Shown here piece by piece: positions 1 through 11,302 of a stretch of DNA of 64,000 nucleotides; position 1 is the stretch's first letter, and every line of letters starts with the position of its first letter. The position numbers were made by a program, and so were the translations under genes. Source of the DNA: Diphasiastrum complanatum (lineage: Eukaryota; Streptophyta; Lycopodiopsida; Lycopodiales; Lycopodiaceae); contig CM055102.1 in the NCBI GenBank assembly GCA_029204225.1, forward strand, positions 5,447,520 through 5,511,519, read 5' to 3'. The notes under the pieces were generated by a model, which searched no databases, was not told the origin of the DNA, and worked only from the letters and a program-made list of their open reading frames with translations.

Positions 1-412
1 CGAAAAAAGTAGCTGCTACTAACCTTCGCCAGTTTGCCAGTAGCTACTTTTCATTGCTTTTTAGCTTTTAAAAGTTCAACAAAGATTAGTTCCCAAAAAA
101 AATTGGCCATTGAAGGTTCCTACCAATCCGTGAAGTTTCCAAGTCCCATCCAACTCTCACCAACCCTCATCTATGCATCAATAACCTTATCCGACCTCAT
201 AATATTTGAAAAATATTGTTCTGAAATCTCAATGAAGCGAGCGAAGGTTAATAATTATGACAAAATCTTGTGTGAAAGTTCCTAGTAAAAAAATATTCAT
301 TTTGCTTTCTAAACCCTTGTCGAGCTAATTTTGCAGTCCAATAACCTTTGCCTAAGCCTTCTGATTTTCATTCAAGTCTCCGTGCAAGTCGGCGAAGGTT
401 GGTTGTTACTGA
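1..412. repeat. possible MITE-like inverted-repeat segment
   Basis: The first 30 bases contain CCTTCGCC preceded by CTGCTACTAA, and around 390..412 GGCGAAGG is followed by TTGGTTGTTACTG, which is close to its reverse complement. A second small hairpin (AAAAGTAGCT ... AGTAGCTACTTTT) lies at 5..52. No open frame here looks coding. A short non-autonomous DNA transposon is one reading. The arms match well over only about 12 bases, so chance or an older rearrangement is also possible. Confidence 0.25.
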
Positions 413-2703
413 AAGGAGAATGGCGAAGGGTTTCCAATCTTTTTGATTTTACATACATTTATGAACCCTCATCTACCCATCCTTCACCAAGAAGAAACTT
501 CGCCTGATTCACTAAAGCAATCATTTACTGAGTTATATCATATATCAAAGAGACAAACATTTTTGATAAAAAAAATTGGAAAATTTTCAAAAAAATTGTC
601 GTATTTGCCAATGACTTCTCACGTGCATCACCCGCTTAATCACACACAAGTCATATGGTTTTGTGTTAAGGCCCTGGACCCCACCCGCACCTGATACCAT
701 AGTTGCCAACTATCACTCACTATTGTTACCATTCACGCCTTTACATCACCCACTTTTTTGTCATCTCCATTTAAATTCATGCAAATATCCATCTATATCT
801 CTCAACAACCATCCAAGTGTTCCCTAGTGCAATCAACCATTGTCTGGCTCCCATCATCTAACTTGAACATACATACATCCATTCATAACACCAACCTCCA
901 ACCATCATCATCGGCCAATTCTTCCAAGATCCACTTAGATCTATTGTCGCCATAAGCCTCCACTCTCTATTGAACCTGCACAATGGATGAGATTGAGATC
1001 TAGTAGAATATTATCAACGGAGAATCCATAGCTACATCAAGCAGCAGAAAAAGAGATTCAATTAACTCAACAAATTCCAATGGATCCCCAGATTTCTATG
1101 CCAACGGTACCTTGATTTACATAGAAAACGTAAGGGTAAACTCTTAAACCTCGTAAGTCCATGAAGTAAATACATTGATTAGGAACTATTTGGTGAAGTA
1201 AGTGATTTGGCCTTTGGAAAAGGGCTGGTAAAATCTAGTCACTTCTTGTCCCCATAATTGTACAACTTTAAAATAACATAAAACTTATGTTTTTATGATT
1301 TCATGGTCCAAGTTCTCCATTAGAAAAGATGGCCATTCTACTTGAAATATGCATCATATGCAGAGATGACATGGGTGATATCATGGGTGACTGTAACTAG
1401 TTGGGCAAGACAATGCATGGCTATAACCAATTGATAACCAATTGAGGACAAAGGCGTTATTCTGAATTGTATGAAACAATCTTACACTATGCTCAAGATG
1501 TCTACCATAAAGCTCTAGGTCCCAAGATTAGCAGAATGAACAACCCAAAGTGCCTTGCATGTTGAATTTCAACATTCATAAGTTTTAACTAAGAATTTGT
1601 CACCAAAAGAACATTGCACTTGCCTTGCAACATCTAGATCACAGGTTTTGTGTGACCTAAATTTAAGAGACATTATGCATGTATGTGCCATGAACCTTTT
1701 TGCAAGCAAGATCAAGAATTAAACAATATTTGATATCAAACCAGAAATTACTGCATCATGACTCCAACATCCCAACACCTTATGAAACATAATAAGCACC
1801 CATAAATCAAGATCACAGTTCTTTCTATATGAAGCTCTGCAGAGATAAAACATTTAGGCAAGGTGACCAATTCACCAAAAGAGACCAGAATCAGCTTTGA
1901 ATTATTTAAAACTAAGTAGTGATTCTTTCTATGCAGTAGTAAAAACTGTAGAATTTACAGAAATTGCAAATAAGAGAAAGCTCAATCGCTGGTTGAGGGC
2001 TCCTTGATCGTTTGAACACCCAAGTGAACAACATCATAGATGGTGTGGATTGATAAGTGCTGCAGGGTAGTGAATTTGAGTCTTCAACTGAATTTTGATT
2101 CCCAGGACATTGCCTTTTCCCAAAAAAACAGTCACTAAATCAACAAAACTGAAAACGCTCCAGCGTGCCCCAATCCTCCACAAAGAGCAAGACATGGATC
2201 CTCCACAAACAGCAAGGCATTAAAAGGGTGTTTATTTCACAACTGTAGCCACCTACTGCAAAAGCTTCGACTTAAAAAGCACAAACAGACTAGCCACAAG
2301 ATCATGTCTGGTGGTTGAAATATGATAAAGCTAAACCAAACATGTCCCTATAAAATCTCTGCTTGGAAAGCATCTCTTTTCACACTTATGTGGACCTACC
2401 ATCAGGAGTTCACAAAAGGGGAGAACCTTTTTACAATCAGAAACCTCATCAGGTGTATAGTGTTGATTAATCTCAAATTGTATTGCCTAGAAATCACTTT
2501 TGAGTTTAACACACTAGAAAATCCTTGAAATCATTGCTAAGTTTCCGCACAAAGGCCGTGTATGTCCGTCCAGCTGCACAACTGTGAAACAAAAGACTAC
2601 AGTGGGAGATTACCTCACTTGCCCGCATCAACTGGCTTGCTTGATGCCCACAACAAACACGAGACCAAAAATTAGCAACACAAGATTTGCAGGGGAAGAA
2701 GAA
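413..2703. other. intergenic stretch, no gene seen; holds 3' flank of the F-box gene
   Basis: The open frames here are short and their translations resemble no family I know. The last 150 to 200 bases would be the 3' untranslated region of the minus-strand F-box gene that stops at 2704. A small direct repeat of ATCCTCCACAAA followed by AGCAAG lies near 2173 and 2196. Nothing else stands out. Confidence 0.5.
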
Positions 2704-3771
2704 TCAAAAGGAGTTCATTTCCAGAAGGTAGGTGCGCCGCCTGATCAATAGATTGACAGCAGCTTTAAAGGGCTCTTCAAAAGCACTTGGCAGAAAATCC
2801 TCGCAGTTCTTCTGAGGTGGCTGGTCACTGGGCCTGATTGCCACAAGAGTGGCACCTTTCAAGCAAGTACCATCAGGAAGCTCCACAGAAGGGGCATACC
2901 ACAACTTGATATTCAGAGCAGGAACCTGGGTTCTGTTAGAGGATGCAGATGTGGCCAGAGGCTTTCTTCTGAATTCTTTCAGCTGCTCACTGTTCAAGCA
3001 GAGAGTTCCTTGCCCATCAGCATCTGTGAGAACCAGGGACTCCAGGGTGGGATGATCAAAAATGATCTGCTGAAGCAGATAGTGTCTTGCAGAAGCTGCA
3101 ATAAGAGAGCTTATGGTCCAAACAACTCTCATCTTCAGCCTCCCATCACTATAGAACGACTCCGGAATGCTGCCGTTGTCATCTTGATAAGGTGGAGTTC
3201 CTGAAACATGTGCTTCTTCGGAGCCTTCCCTTGCCTTTTCCCTCCCAAGCCTCTCCGCTATAGCTTTGTTCTTCACTTTGACAAGAGAAGAAGCTCCCAA
3301 AATAGCACAGCTTTCAAGCGTGCTACCAAAGTCTGCTTTCCACTTCAAAAGGACGCCCTGCTCGATACCAAGCTCTCCTCCTGGCAGCTCAATTCTAAGA
3401 CTTTGAATGTCCTTGAAGTTTTTCAGAACCTCTCCAGGAGAGTGGTGAGACACATCCCCTGCCTTTGACTTCTTTGCCCCCCCCACCAAGTGCTGCTGAA
3501 GAGTCTGAAAGGGCTTCAAGATGCTTCCGTAGAAAAAGCGAAGAAAATGGGCTAAGATTCCCCTTCCCTTTACAGTCAAACTGCCATTTTCTTCTCCAGA
3601 AATCACACAATCTACCTTCACCACAACATTATCCACCTGAGGAGCCAGGTAATTAAAACGTCTTGAGACTGCGCAGCACCTTCCTAGAGCCTTAATATCA
3701 GCCAGCCTGTTAAAAACTGCCAAAACAAGGGAGTCAGGAAGACGATCAAAATTGTCTACTGCAGATCCCAT
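2704..3771 (-). CDS. AUF1/AUF2-type F-box protein
   Basis: A 355-residue protein that probably acts as a substrate-recognition subunit of an SCF (SKP1-CUL1-F-box) ubiquitin ligase. The F-box lies at about residues 8-53 (FDRLPDSLVLAVFNRLADIK, then a CCAVSRRF segment and VDNVVVKVDCVIS). The C-terminus has the pattern ELPDGTCLKGATLVAIRPSD ... SAFEEP ... RRRTYLLEMNSF. That combination is what I know from plant AUF1/AUF2 and the related At4g18380/At5g46170 group. Length fits the family (roughly 330-400 residues), the frame is uninterrupted and single-exon, and both ends look complete. The frame stays open upstream to an ATG at 3921, which would add 50 residues. I chose 3771 because the F-box follows directly, as in relatives, and the extra 50 residues look non-conserved. 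In Arabidopsis AUF genes are auxin-responsive; I see no clear auxin element here. This is the only fully intact gene in the window. Confidence 0.9.
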   Translation of the reverse strand: MGSAVDNFDRLPDSLVLAVFNRLADIKALGRCCAVSRRFNYLAPQVDNVVVKVDCVISGEENGSLTVKGRGILAHFLRFFYGSILKPFQTLQQHLVGGAKKSKAGDVSHHSPGEVLKNFKDIQSLRIELPGGELGIEQGVLLKWKADFGSTLESCAILGASSLVKVKNKAIAERLGREKAREGSEEAHVSGTPPYQDDNGSIPESFYSDGRLKMRVVWTISSLIAASARHYLLQQIIFDHPTLESLVLTDADGQGTLCLNSEQLKEFRRKPLATSASSNRTQVPALNIKLWYAPSVELPDGTCLKGATLVAIRPSDQPPQKNCEDFLPSAFEEPFKAAVNLLIRRRTYLLEMNSF

Positions 3772-4427
3772 TGGTGAAGTAGAATGCACCGTCCAAAGAC
3801 CTCTAACGTTTTCTGTGTCTAGAGCAATATAGTGATGCAACCCTTCGATGCCACTTATTTTGATCTTCTCTGCACACTGCTTTACTACAAAACTCTGGTT
3901 CCACAGATTCCCCTTTCCCACAACATGAAGAAATATAACGCAAGATCTACATCCTATACTACAGATGTCAGGAATTCCAGAAACATTGACATGGTCCTTA
4001 GATATTAGAAAGACCGTGTTTATGACTTTCTTGCTTGAATTATGTGAGCTCTGTAAGAAACATATGCAAAGCTTTCAGAATATTGCTAGCTTGTGAAATT
4101 CCAAGATCTTATTCAGCTTCAGAGACATGTTTAAGTTAGAAGTCAGTTATGCTACTGTCTACTCTGATCATAGCGAGTGCCTCTGGTGTTCAGAACGTGA
4201 GATCATGAATCATCTTTTGAATTTGGTTTCAATTCAGTATTCTATTTTAAAATCTCTGCACACGTCTAAAACCAGAAAACAAGCCCAAATTTTTCTGTGA
4301 AAATTAGAACACAAAAACAGCAGGTTTCTGCTAGCATCAAATAACCCCCTCTCCCACTTCTACCATCCCCAAAAACAAGACCAAGGGAATCAAAACCAGC
4401 CCACATCAGAAAAATCTTGCCAATCTC
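3772..4427 (-). other. upstream region of the F-box gene (5' leader and promoter area)
   Basis: It holds an in-frame upstream ATG at 3921 with 50 open codons leading into the F-box gene. That is probably 5' leader that happens to be open. An alternative longer N-terminus cannot be excluded. No obvious TATA box could be assigned with confidence, and no other gene is visible. Confidence 0.35.
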
Positions 4428-5509
4428 TTAATTTGATGTAGATAAAGTGAGAAAAGTGAGTTGCCGTTTCCCATCCAATGGACAGTAGCCTCGCCCACAA
4501 CTTTTTCTTCTCCATCGCCATCTCTCAGGTTCTCCATCTAAGGTCTCCATCATCCCCCGTGTACTATAGCACAATCTCAGAATTATAGTATTTAAAAATT
4601 TATATTCATAAAAACTGCTTTTCTCTTTTAGAAAAATAATTTCTCCAATGTACCACAATGAATCCTCACAATGAATCATCATTTAAGGGGGATTGGGTTT
4701 GCTTGCCTTGCCATTCCTTTGCCAAAAATAGGAGTTTGTTAGTCCATAAGGGAGCTGCCCTCCTTGCCCCCGCCAAAAATAGGAGTTTGTTAGTCCATAA
4801 GGGAGCGGCCGAGCATATTCTCAATTGTGATTGAGGGTGGACATGATTGAGGAGGGAGCCACTCAAGCAAGGGTCCACCATCATCCAACACTAGGGTGGA
4901 GGAAAACATATCATGCATCTCCAACCGTTGTGGACAATGTTGGGCTCTTTGTGCACTCTTATTTAGACCCTCTTTCTAGATTTTGTTTGATTGACCAAGT
5001 GTAGGTTTTAGGGTTGATGAACATGTTTAATGCATTCTCAAATTTTGGATTTGCACTGCAATTGTCGTGACCAATTTTGGGTAGGTATAGAGGTGCCCGA
5101 CTAGTATCAACATGAGTGTAAACTTGGGGTATTACAAAATCAATCTGATTGGTATGTGCTTTGTTGATACTTGTGTCATGCCCTGATAGAGGTTTGGACC
5201 ATTAGGGAGTGCCTTGGACATAGGGACCGAGCCTAATCTGGATAGTAGTCGAGTAAGACCATGGGATCACACCCGCCGGGAATCCATGTGGATAGTTAGT
5301 CTAGGTGATAGTAACGACTATGAGTGACTTAGGAATGAAAATCTAATGAAAATTTATTTCTACAAAACAAGAAAATAGTTATTCTATCAGCTAATAGAAT
5401 CAAGTTTTATAGGAAGCTTATCAGGCTATAGAAATAGCTATGACATAAAACCACTTAAGGAACAGATAAACTTTGATACCATGATGGGGAAAGCTGGGTC
5501 CGACAACTC
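4428..5509. other. intergenic, no gene seen (apart from the 51-bp duplication)
   Basis: Open frames are short and unrelated to families I recognise. From about 4980 to 5400 the text has the look of old retrotransposon flank, but there is no domain to name. Confidence 0.35.
4721..4806. repeat. 51-bp local tandem duplication
   Basis: GCCAAAAATAGGAGTTTGTT with the following AGTCCATAAGGGAGC occurs at 4721 and again at 4772, spaced 51 bases. The two copies differ mainly in the linker. This is a simple local duplication. Confidence 0.85.
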
Positions 5510-5705
5510 GGCCCTGGCCGAACAAGCGGGTCGGGATGATCCTACAAATGCGTGAAGGTAGTGTCCGACAAATCCCTCGGTGCGTGCACTATTGATAACT
5601 AAGTCACGGCCCTGGCCGGACAATCGGGTCGGGATGATCCTACAAATGCGTGAAGGCAGTGTCCGACAAATCCCTCGGTGCGTGCACTATTGATAACTAA
5701 GTGAC
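5510..5705. repeat. 98-bp unit repeated twice in tandem
   Basis: A unit starting GGCCCTGGCCG and ending CTAAGTSAC occupies 5510..5607 and 5608..5705. The copies differ at only a few positions (for example AACAAGCGGG against GACAATCGGG, and AAGGTAG against AAGGCAG). The unit carries GGTCGGGATGATCC and is much more GC-rich than its surroundings. It may be part of a retrotransposon LTR or leader, but no coding domain is attached. Confidence 0.9.
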
Positions 5706-7032
5706 GGGAACACAAGAATAAGTTAAGAGCTTGATTGCATGGTGGTTGCGGAAGCAAAGAGCAGACAATCAGACAAGGCAATCAGAAAGTCAGACAGAAA
5801 GCAAAAAGCATGTAATACTGTCAAAATCTGATCGCAGAACCAGACAATAATTTATTCAGGTTAAGTATAATGAATTACAACTGAGATAATGCAGGTGAGT
5901 GAAGGTTTATAAAACGACCCCCAAATAGACTATCAATCTAAGGAAATACTAACGGAAGTCAGTCTATACCACAAATATAGCTCAAGCACCATTGGGCATG
6001 GAGTCGAAAATAAGGCGTTCATGATCACAGGCACTTTCAATGGCAATCGGCTAGACAAGTTTCAAACGGTCAACAAGCAATTTTCAGATAGCCTAGAGGA
6101 ATTTGAAATGGACACGAACCATTCCATTGTAGAAAGCCATGACTTTCAGAAAGCTAAATGGGCTATTAGGATTTCCCTCAATCAATGGGCTTTTACCTCG
6201 TTCATTATAAATTCACAATAACAAAGACAACCGATTACAAATCCAGTTCTTGCTTAGCAATTAGACGGTTATAGTTACTAGAGTATTTCAAGAAGAGATA
6301 TGGGTTCAGTGACTTCCCCACATGCAGCAAGATCATTGGCTTTGTAAATGTCGGGCATTTTTAACTCGTCAAAAACCAGGGAAATCTACACCATTCCAAG
6401 ATATGCAACCACAGGGTTAGAGGCAGCAAAAGATAACACCAAATCTGATCCAACAAAAGAAATGGTGATAACACAGTGCTAGAGATCAAAGCAATGAATC
6501 AATAGCAATATAATATAAGCAGTTTGCAGCGAAGACCAAACACAAAAGTTAGAGTGGAAGGCACCAGGAAGATCAGCCTCTTCTCCTTTCCTCCTCCTTT
6601 CCAAAGTGAGCAGTGAATAATGATGGACAACAAAATGAGAAAGGCTGAGAGTAGAGTGGGAGACACAGAAATGGGAGGCACCAAGCAGGGATCAAACAAC
6701 CTTGTTTCTTCTCCTTCCATCTTTCCTTTATCCAAAACTCTTTCTCTGCCTCTCTCTCTCTCAAAATGACAATGGATAATTGTTACGTAGAGGCTGGCCC
6801 CTTCTAATGCTAGAGAGGGCTGAGGCCCAAAGAGGTGCACCTTTTTGTGAATGGCCACCAACAAGGGATTTTTTTGGTAATTGGGCCCAAACTTAAGGGC
6901 GGAGCCTCAAATTCATTTTTAAATCACTAAAGTGGCCTTCGGTAAATAAAGTGGCCATTAAATTGGTTTTTAAGACGAACTGACACCTCCTAGCCCCGAC
7001 AAACCTGGGATCTAGGGGTATAAGCCTCCTAA

Positions 7033-7055
7033 ATATATATATATATATATATATA
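7033..7055. repeat. AT microsatellite
   Basis: An uninterrupted run of AT dinucleotides within an intergenic stretch. Confidence 0.95.
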
Positions 7056-7290
7056 ACATAATTAATAAATAGATAGTACTTTAATAAAAGTGCAACCGGT
7101 CATAATGGGCCATTTATGCATCAATTTCAAGTAGTCCCGCATTGGCATAATAACATGCGACGATGATTTTCCATCAAAAACAACTTGAAAAAGGAGTCTT
7201 TTTTCCCGCAAATAGTGGCGACCTTCACGGGTAAAGAATGGTCCCCATTCGTCGAACTCAAAATCTCAGGTTCAAAAGACCAATGGACTA

Positions 7291-7403
7291 GCCAATAGCA
7301 TCCTAGGCTGACCCAAAAGGCATACAACAACATGTCTTCAAGATGAGCAACAATTAATTACCCCCCTGGACCGGCCAATAGCATCCTAGGCCGACCCAAA
7401 AGG
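7291..7403. repeat. 30-bp direct duplication, 83 bp apart
   Basis: GCCAATAGCATCCTAGG followed by YGACCCAAAAGG occurs at 7291..7320 and 7374..7403 with one difference. It sits just downstream of the Gypsy gag remnant on the minus strand. Confidence 0.85.
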
Positions 7404-7780
7404 GTTCCAATCAGCATCGGATCTTCATGAAGAACAGCATCTCAGGTCCTACATACATGGCTTGATAATACTGTAACACAGTCAGATCACAATTAGCAGC
7501 CTAGTTCCTTTTCAATCATCATTTAAAGTTTCGTTCCCTTATCCATTGGACTATGGAGTCCGGTCACAGATCATAGGATAAAATTTCTCTCAGGGTTTCA
7601 GATTTTCAGATATTATAAGAAGTTAAAAAGTGCCAAGTGCTAAACTTGCAAAACCAACACGAATGTTGGTTACCTCAAGTTGTGGAATTACTGGCTGATT
7701 ATAGTAGTAAGTTATACTACTGGTAGCGTTTACGGTTGGTCAATTTCTTCCAACCCTTAGAGGTGGAATGAACTTCTAGG

Positions 7781-8350
7781 TCAAGACTTTTGTTTCGCTC
7801 TTGGCTTCCATTCCCAGGCATCTTTAGCTAGAGAGTTAGAGTTCAACGCTTCAAACCTAGAGTCTCCAAGTTTCACACAATGGGTTTGATGTCCCTGACA
7901 ATGGAAATAATCCACTCCTGATTTCACATTTGGTCTCAAGCTTGACTCAACTAGGAACTGGTCATTTCTAGATTGGTTGTGGCTATTATAAAATGTGGAT
8001 ATACGAGTATCACTTAGAGCATTTTCGTATTGGGATGCAATTTGAATTGCATAATCCAAACTAGTCGGATGTTTTTGTCTCACGTGGACTTGCATATCTG
8101 TTTACAATCCACTTACGAAGCAATCCAATATCAATCCAATTGAAAGTGCATAGATAGATATGTACTTTTGCACAAACCAATTAAATCTATGAGAATATCT
8201 TCCCACAGACTCATCTTCACATTGTCTGATAATTACCAAATGGTAACAAGCAACCATTATATACATCGTGGGTGAAAACTCATCCAAGCCCCATGAGTCA
8301 AGAGAATGGACTTCAAAAGCTTCAACATTATCATACGAATCTCGAGCTTC
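7781..8350 (-). pseudogene. Ty3/Gypsy-type gag remnant (Retrotrans_gag-like)
   Basis: The minus-strand frame reads ESVGRYSHRFNWFVQK, then FVSGL, a stop at 8102..8104, then MQVHVRQKHPTSLDYAIQIA and SQYENALSD. That order (a shared ES..Y..RF block, a F..GL block, then P.tL..A...A..YE) is the Retrotrans_gag pattern of plant Gypsy capsid proteins. The single in-frame stop shows it is dead. Its N-terminal side runs directly, in the same frame, into a Copia zinc-knuckle gag at about 8350-8400, so the junction is chimeric. Downstream of it (lower coordinates) I see no protease or RT. Confidence 0.6.
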
Positions 8351-9425
8351 ATTGGTCAAGTATAATAGAAATAACAATTTCCAATCCTCGGGATGATCTC
8401 TCTTCTTCTTGAAGCACTCACTTGCAAAGTGTCCTTTGATGCCACAATAGAAGCACATGAGCTTTGATCTATCTTTCTTTTTTCCATTTGAAGAAGCCTC
8501 CCCTTGATCTTGCCCTTTAGACCACTTGCTTTTGCTTTTGCCCTTTGTGAAAATAGCCTCCTCTTGAAGTGTCGATGTAGATCCACCTCGTGCTTGAAGC
8601 CTATATTCTTCATTGATCAAGATCTCTTGAAGATGACGCTAATAAGGCAAATATTTTTTTGTTTGCAAAAGAGTGAAAAAAGTATCAATACTTTTGTTTT
8701 GAGAGTGAAAGCATTGAATGATGAGTTGGCTTGCATTGACGAGAGCATTAAGGAAGTGATTCTTAATGGTTTGTTGGATGCTCATGCTAACATTGTTCAA
8801 AGTTTAGCCATTCAAAAGACTTTTCCAAGTTTGTGAACATAGCCTCCTCTTGAAGTGTCGATGTAGATCCACCTCTTGCTTGAAGACTATATTCTTCATT
8901 GATCAAGATCTCTTGAAGATCCATCAAACTTGGAAAAGTCTTTTGAATAGCTAAACTTTGAACAATGTTAGCATGAGCATCCAACAAACCATTAAGAATC
9001 ACTTCCTTAATGCTCTCGTCAATGCAAGCCAACTCATCATTCAATGCTTTCACTCTAAAACAAAAGTATTGGTACTTTCTTCACTCTTTTGCAAACAAAA
9101 AAATATTTGCCTTATTAGAGTCAACACTCTGGGAGTAGACTTGGATTCATAAAGCTTCTATAATGAATCCCAAGCATCCTTAGATGAAGTACACTTACCA
9201 ACCTCCTTGAGAAGCTCATTGGTAACATTCATCATGATTATGTGTAGAGCCCTTTTGGCCCTCTTATCATACCTCATTTGATCTTGTTGTATTGCTGGTC
9301 TCTCCTCAAATCCTACAACAATATCCAAAACATCATTCATCATTCATCCTCACTTTCCACAATGAATAGTAACTTGACGTAAGCCTATCATTGACTTCCA
9401 ACATGACTCCACTTGATGCTGCCAT
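8351..9425 (-). pseudogene. Copia gag of element I, frameshifted and rearranged
   Basis: The start ATG at 9425 opens with MAASSGVMLEVNDRLTSSYY, the UBN2-type gag start shared with E and H. A short deletion near 9345 shifts the frame. The next piece contains RYDKRAKRALHIIMMNVTNE. A CCHC zinc knuckle (CFYCGIKGHFASEC) follows near 8400-8460. Between them sits an inverted duplicate of gag sequence (8634..8833 against 8925..9122). The protein would have been the nucleic-acid-binding capsid precursor of the particle. It cannot be made from this copy. Confidence 0.75.
8634..9122. repeat. ~200-bp inverted duplication inside gag, with duplicated spacer
   Basis: Arm 1 (8634..8833) reads gag in the plus direction, starting near CTAATAAGGCAAATATTTTT. 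Arm 2 (8925..9122) is nearly its reverse complement. In addition 8545..8633 is repeated directly at 8833..8920 (both contain GCCTCCTCTTGAAGTGTCGA). The result is normal gag, an inverted copy, then normal gag again. The arms differ at only a few positions, so the event is much younger than the element, or it is an assembly artefact. Confidence 0.9.
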
Positions 9426-9950
9426 GTAGCAATGACCTTATTTTATCTTTGAACCTATTTCAATGCACAAAGCACTCCTTTGAACAACAACAAATGTTTT
9501 CAAAGAGAAATCACAAAGATTTGAAGCTACTCAATTCTCTTCTAGCACTTATACCAAACAAATCAACACATAGAATTGTGAAATCTTGATCAACCTATGA
9601 TCTATTCTCAATCTAATGACTCTTGCCACTTCCTAAGATTGAAACACACTCAAATGAAGTCCGGCAACCTCACTATCTAGATATCCAATCAAAACTAGGG
9701 TTTTGACAAAATCACAAAAAATTGAATATTTCAAGATCTACATGCAAATGCTGAAAATTTGATATACAATCTATTAGCCACCACTTAGGATGATCTACTG
9801 ATCCAAAAATCAGCTAAATCCAATATGTGAATTTAAAAATCAGAATTGATCAAGTTTATAAACCTATATAGGATTTTGATCTACAAAAGATCCAATCTAC
9901 AAATGCAAGAAACTCGATTTTCGTGTAGAATCCTCTCTAGCAAGCTACTC

Positions 9951-10528
9951 CACCAATCTTGCCAATGTAGAAAAATCAGCATCTACACACAAAATAGAAT
10001 GCTAACTCTAATGGAACTTGATAAACATGAATCAAAACATAAATGGAAGTTATTGTCCGTACAACAATAGTATTCTACTGTATTTAACACGTGTGAACCT
10101 GAAAATAGCAAATATAGACCATTCTACACATAGAATTGAAAGCAATCACAAGTATAGTGCACCAATGGATAGTAGAACCCAAGAGAACCATGTATAAGCA
10201 TGAAATGAGATAGAGAAGAGAGAAGATCTGACTCTCCATGAGTTACATCCTTTTATAACAAGTCCAAACCCTACTTGGCCCCTTGGCTTTCCCTCCAAAA
10301 TGTAAACCCTACTATTTTTAAGTCTAGATTCAATGTACCCAACATTTAAATTTGAATTTAATCAAACTCGACTTCTAACTTTCTCCCATTTTCCAAAAGT
10401 ATTTATTCAAATGAAATTTAGACTAATTAACTTTGAAAAGTCAAACTCTAAGTCTAATATAAAGTTGGCATCAATTTGCCAAATATAGAAATGTAGCAAA
10501 TATGATCAAACCAGTTGAATCTTTCACA
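9951..10528 (-). repeat. partial 5' LTR of element I
   Basis: Starts TGTGAAAGATTCAACTGG at 10528 on the minus strand and carries a TATA-like TTATAAAAGG near 10250. It also contains ACACGTGTGA at 10087..10096. The inner end and the primer-binding site are missing relative to element E. Confidence 0.75.
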
Positions 10529-11302
10529 CTATGTAAGCATAGGCCAATAGATCTTTTCGGCCATGAACTCTGGTGTGAAAGGTTCACACCTTTTGAGAGG
10601 GCAGTATTCGGGTTGACCCACAAATAAGTTGGCGCGCTGAGGTAGCGTAAGAATGGTGGCTTATTTGGAAAAAACATTGCCCCTGGTTGTGGATCTAAGG
10701 CTTGCACTTTTGCTTTATGTGTGCGGCACAGCTTGAGATCGGGCATGGTAAACTCGTCACACTCTTCGTCTATAGGATACTTTGCCTTGAATTTTGTAGA
10801 TTCTAGCATGTCCCGACTTGGATTTTGGGGTGTCACTCGATGTCGTTCAGGTGGTACCACTGTGGGTGGTGGAGGGTTTGGAGATGAGAGCGATGTCATT
10901 GATTCTCAGTGCACATTGGGTCCCCAACTGGTGAGTAAAGACCATCGACAAGATATGCCCCACCTTGGTAGCTGTCTTCTTGGCCTTCAACGTTGTATGT
11001 AGCTTCTTTGTCAGCTTATCGGCCCGGTTGTAGTGCTGGATCTCCTGCTACTCCATCGTGAAAGATAAAGCGAATAAATCGCTGGGGGGAATTTGGTCTA
11101 TTCGAGGTTGTTGGACTTCAATCAGCATGTGTACTATTTCTACTACTTTGTGAAACTCCTTATCCTTGATGCAGCGAATAGCATAGCCATCGTTAGTGAA
11201 TATGGCTGTTGTACCATCATCTTCGAAGAAGGGCTTTAGATAGTTATGATCATAAGCCATGCCGCTTCCATGAATGGTCTCACCTTCATTCGGAAATCCC
11301 AA
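10529..11302 (-). pseudogene. unrecognised broken reading frame downstream of Gypsy pol
   Basis: Two long minus-strand pieces carry a normal-looking amino-acid mix. 11048..11302 begins MGFPNEGETIHGSGMAYDHN and, past one stop, stays open to about 10855. 10471..10899 begins MTSLSSPNPPPPTVVPPERH. They overlap in different frames, so a single frameshift could join them. I do not recognise the family. The position, on the same strand and 3' of the Gypsy integrase, suggests an extra 3' reading frame of that element or a neighbouring gene fragment. The C-terminal part of the second frame runs into the LTR of element I at 10528. Confidence 0.35.

Larger units (their letters stand above)
5706..7780. 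other. intergenic, no gene seen
   Basis: The open frames at 6021..6221 and 6499..6864 resemble no known family, and the second is a low-complexity product of a CT-rich stretch. The region holds an AT microsatellite and a short direct duplication, listed separately. Old LTR sequence is likely but I could not define its ends. Confidence 0.35.
8351..10528 (-). mobile_element. Copia element I (family D), 5' part only
   Basis: A minus-strand fragment made of a 5' LTR remnant (9951..10528), a leader and a gag gene. The LTR begins TGTGAAAGATTCAACTGG at 10528, matching element E (starts at 45793) and H (37377). Compared with E, the LTR 3' end and the primer site are deleted: the leader (up to about 9950) is joined straight to the internal LTR text around AATCTTGCCAATGTAG. 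Protease, integrase, RT and 3' LTR are absent. The right end sits against the Gypsy-associated region at 10529. Confidence 0.75.

Noticed and set aside
2849-3656. Plus-strand frames opposite the AUF-type gene, and the 71-codon minus-strand frame at 3395..3610
   Set aside because: Shadow frames of the intact F-box gene.
3772-3921. Longer start for the AUF-type gene (ATG at 3921)
   Set aside because: Adds 50 residues with no family resemblance; the F-box normally starts within about ten residues of the N-terminus, as from 3771.
6499-6864. 121-codon minus-strand frame
   Set aside because: Low-complexity E/R/K and L-rich translation from a CT-rich stretch, no similarity to any family I know.
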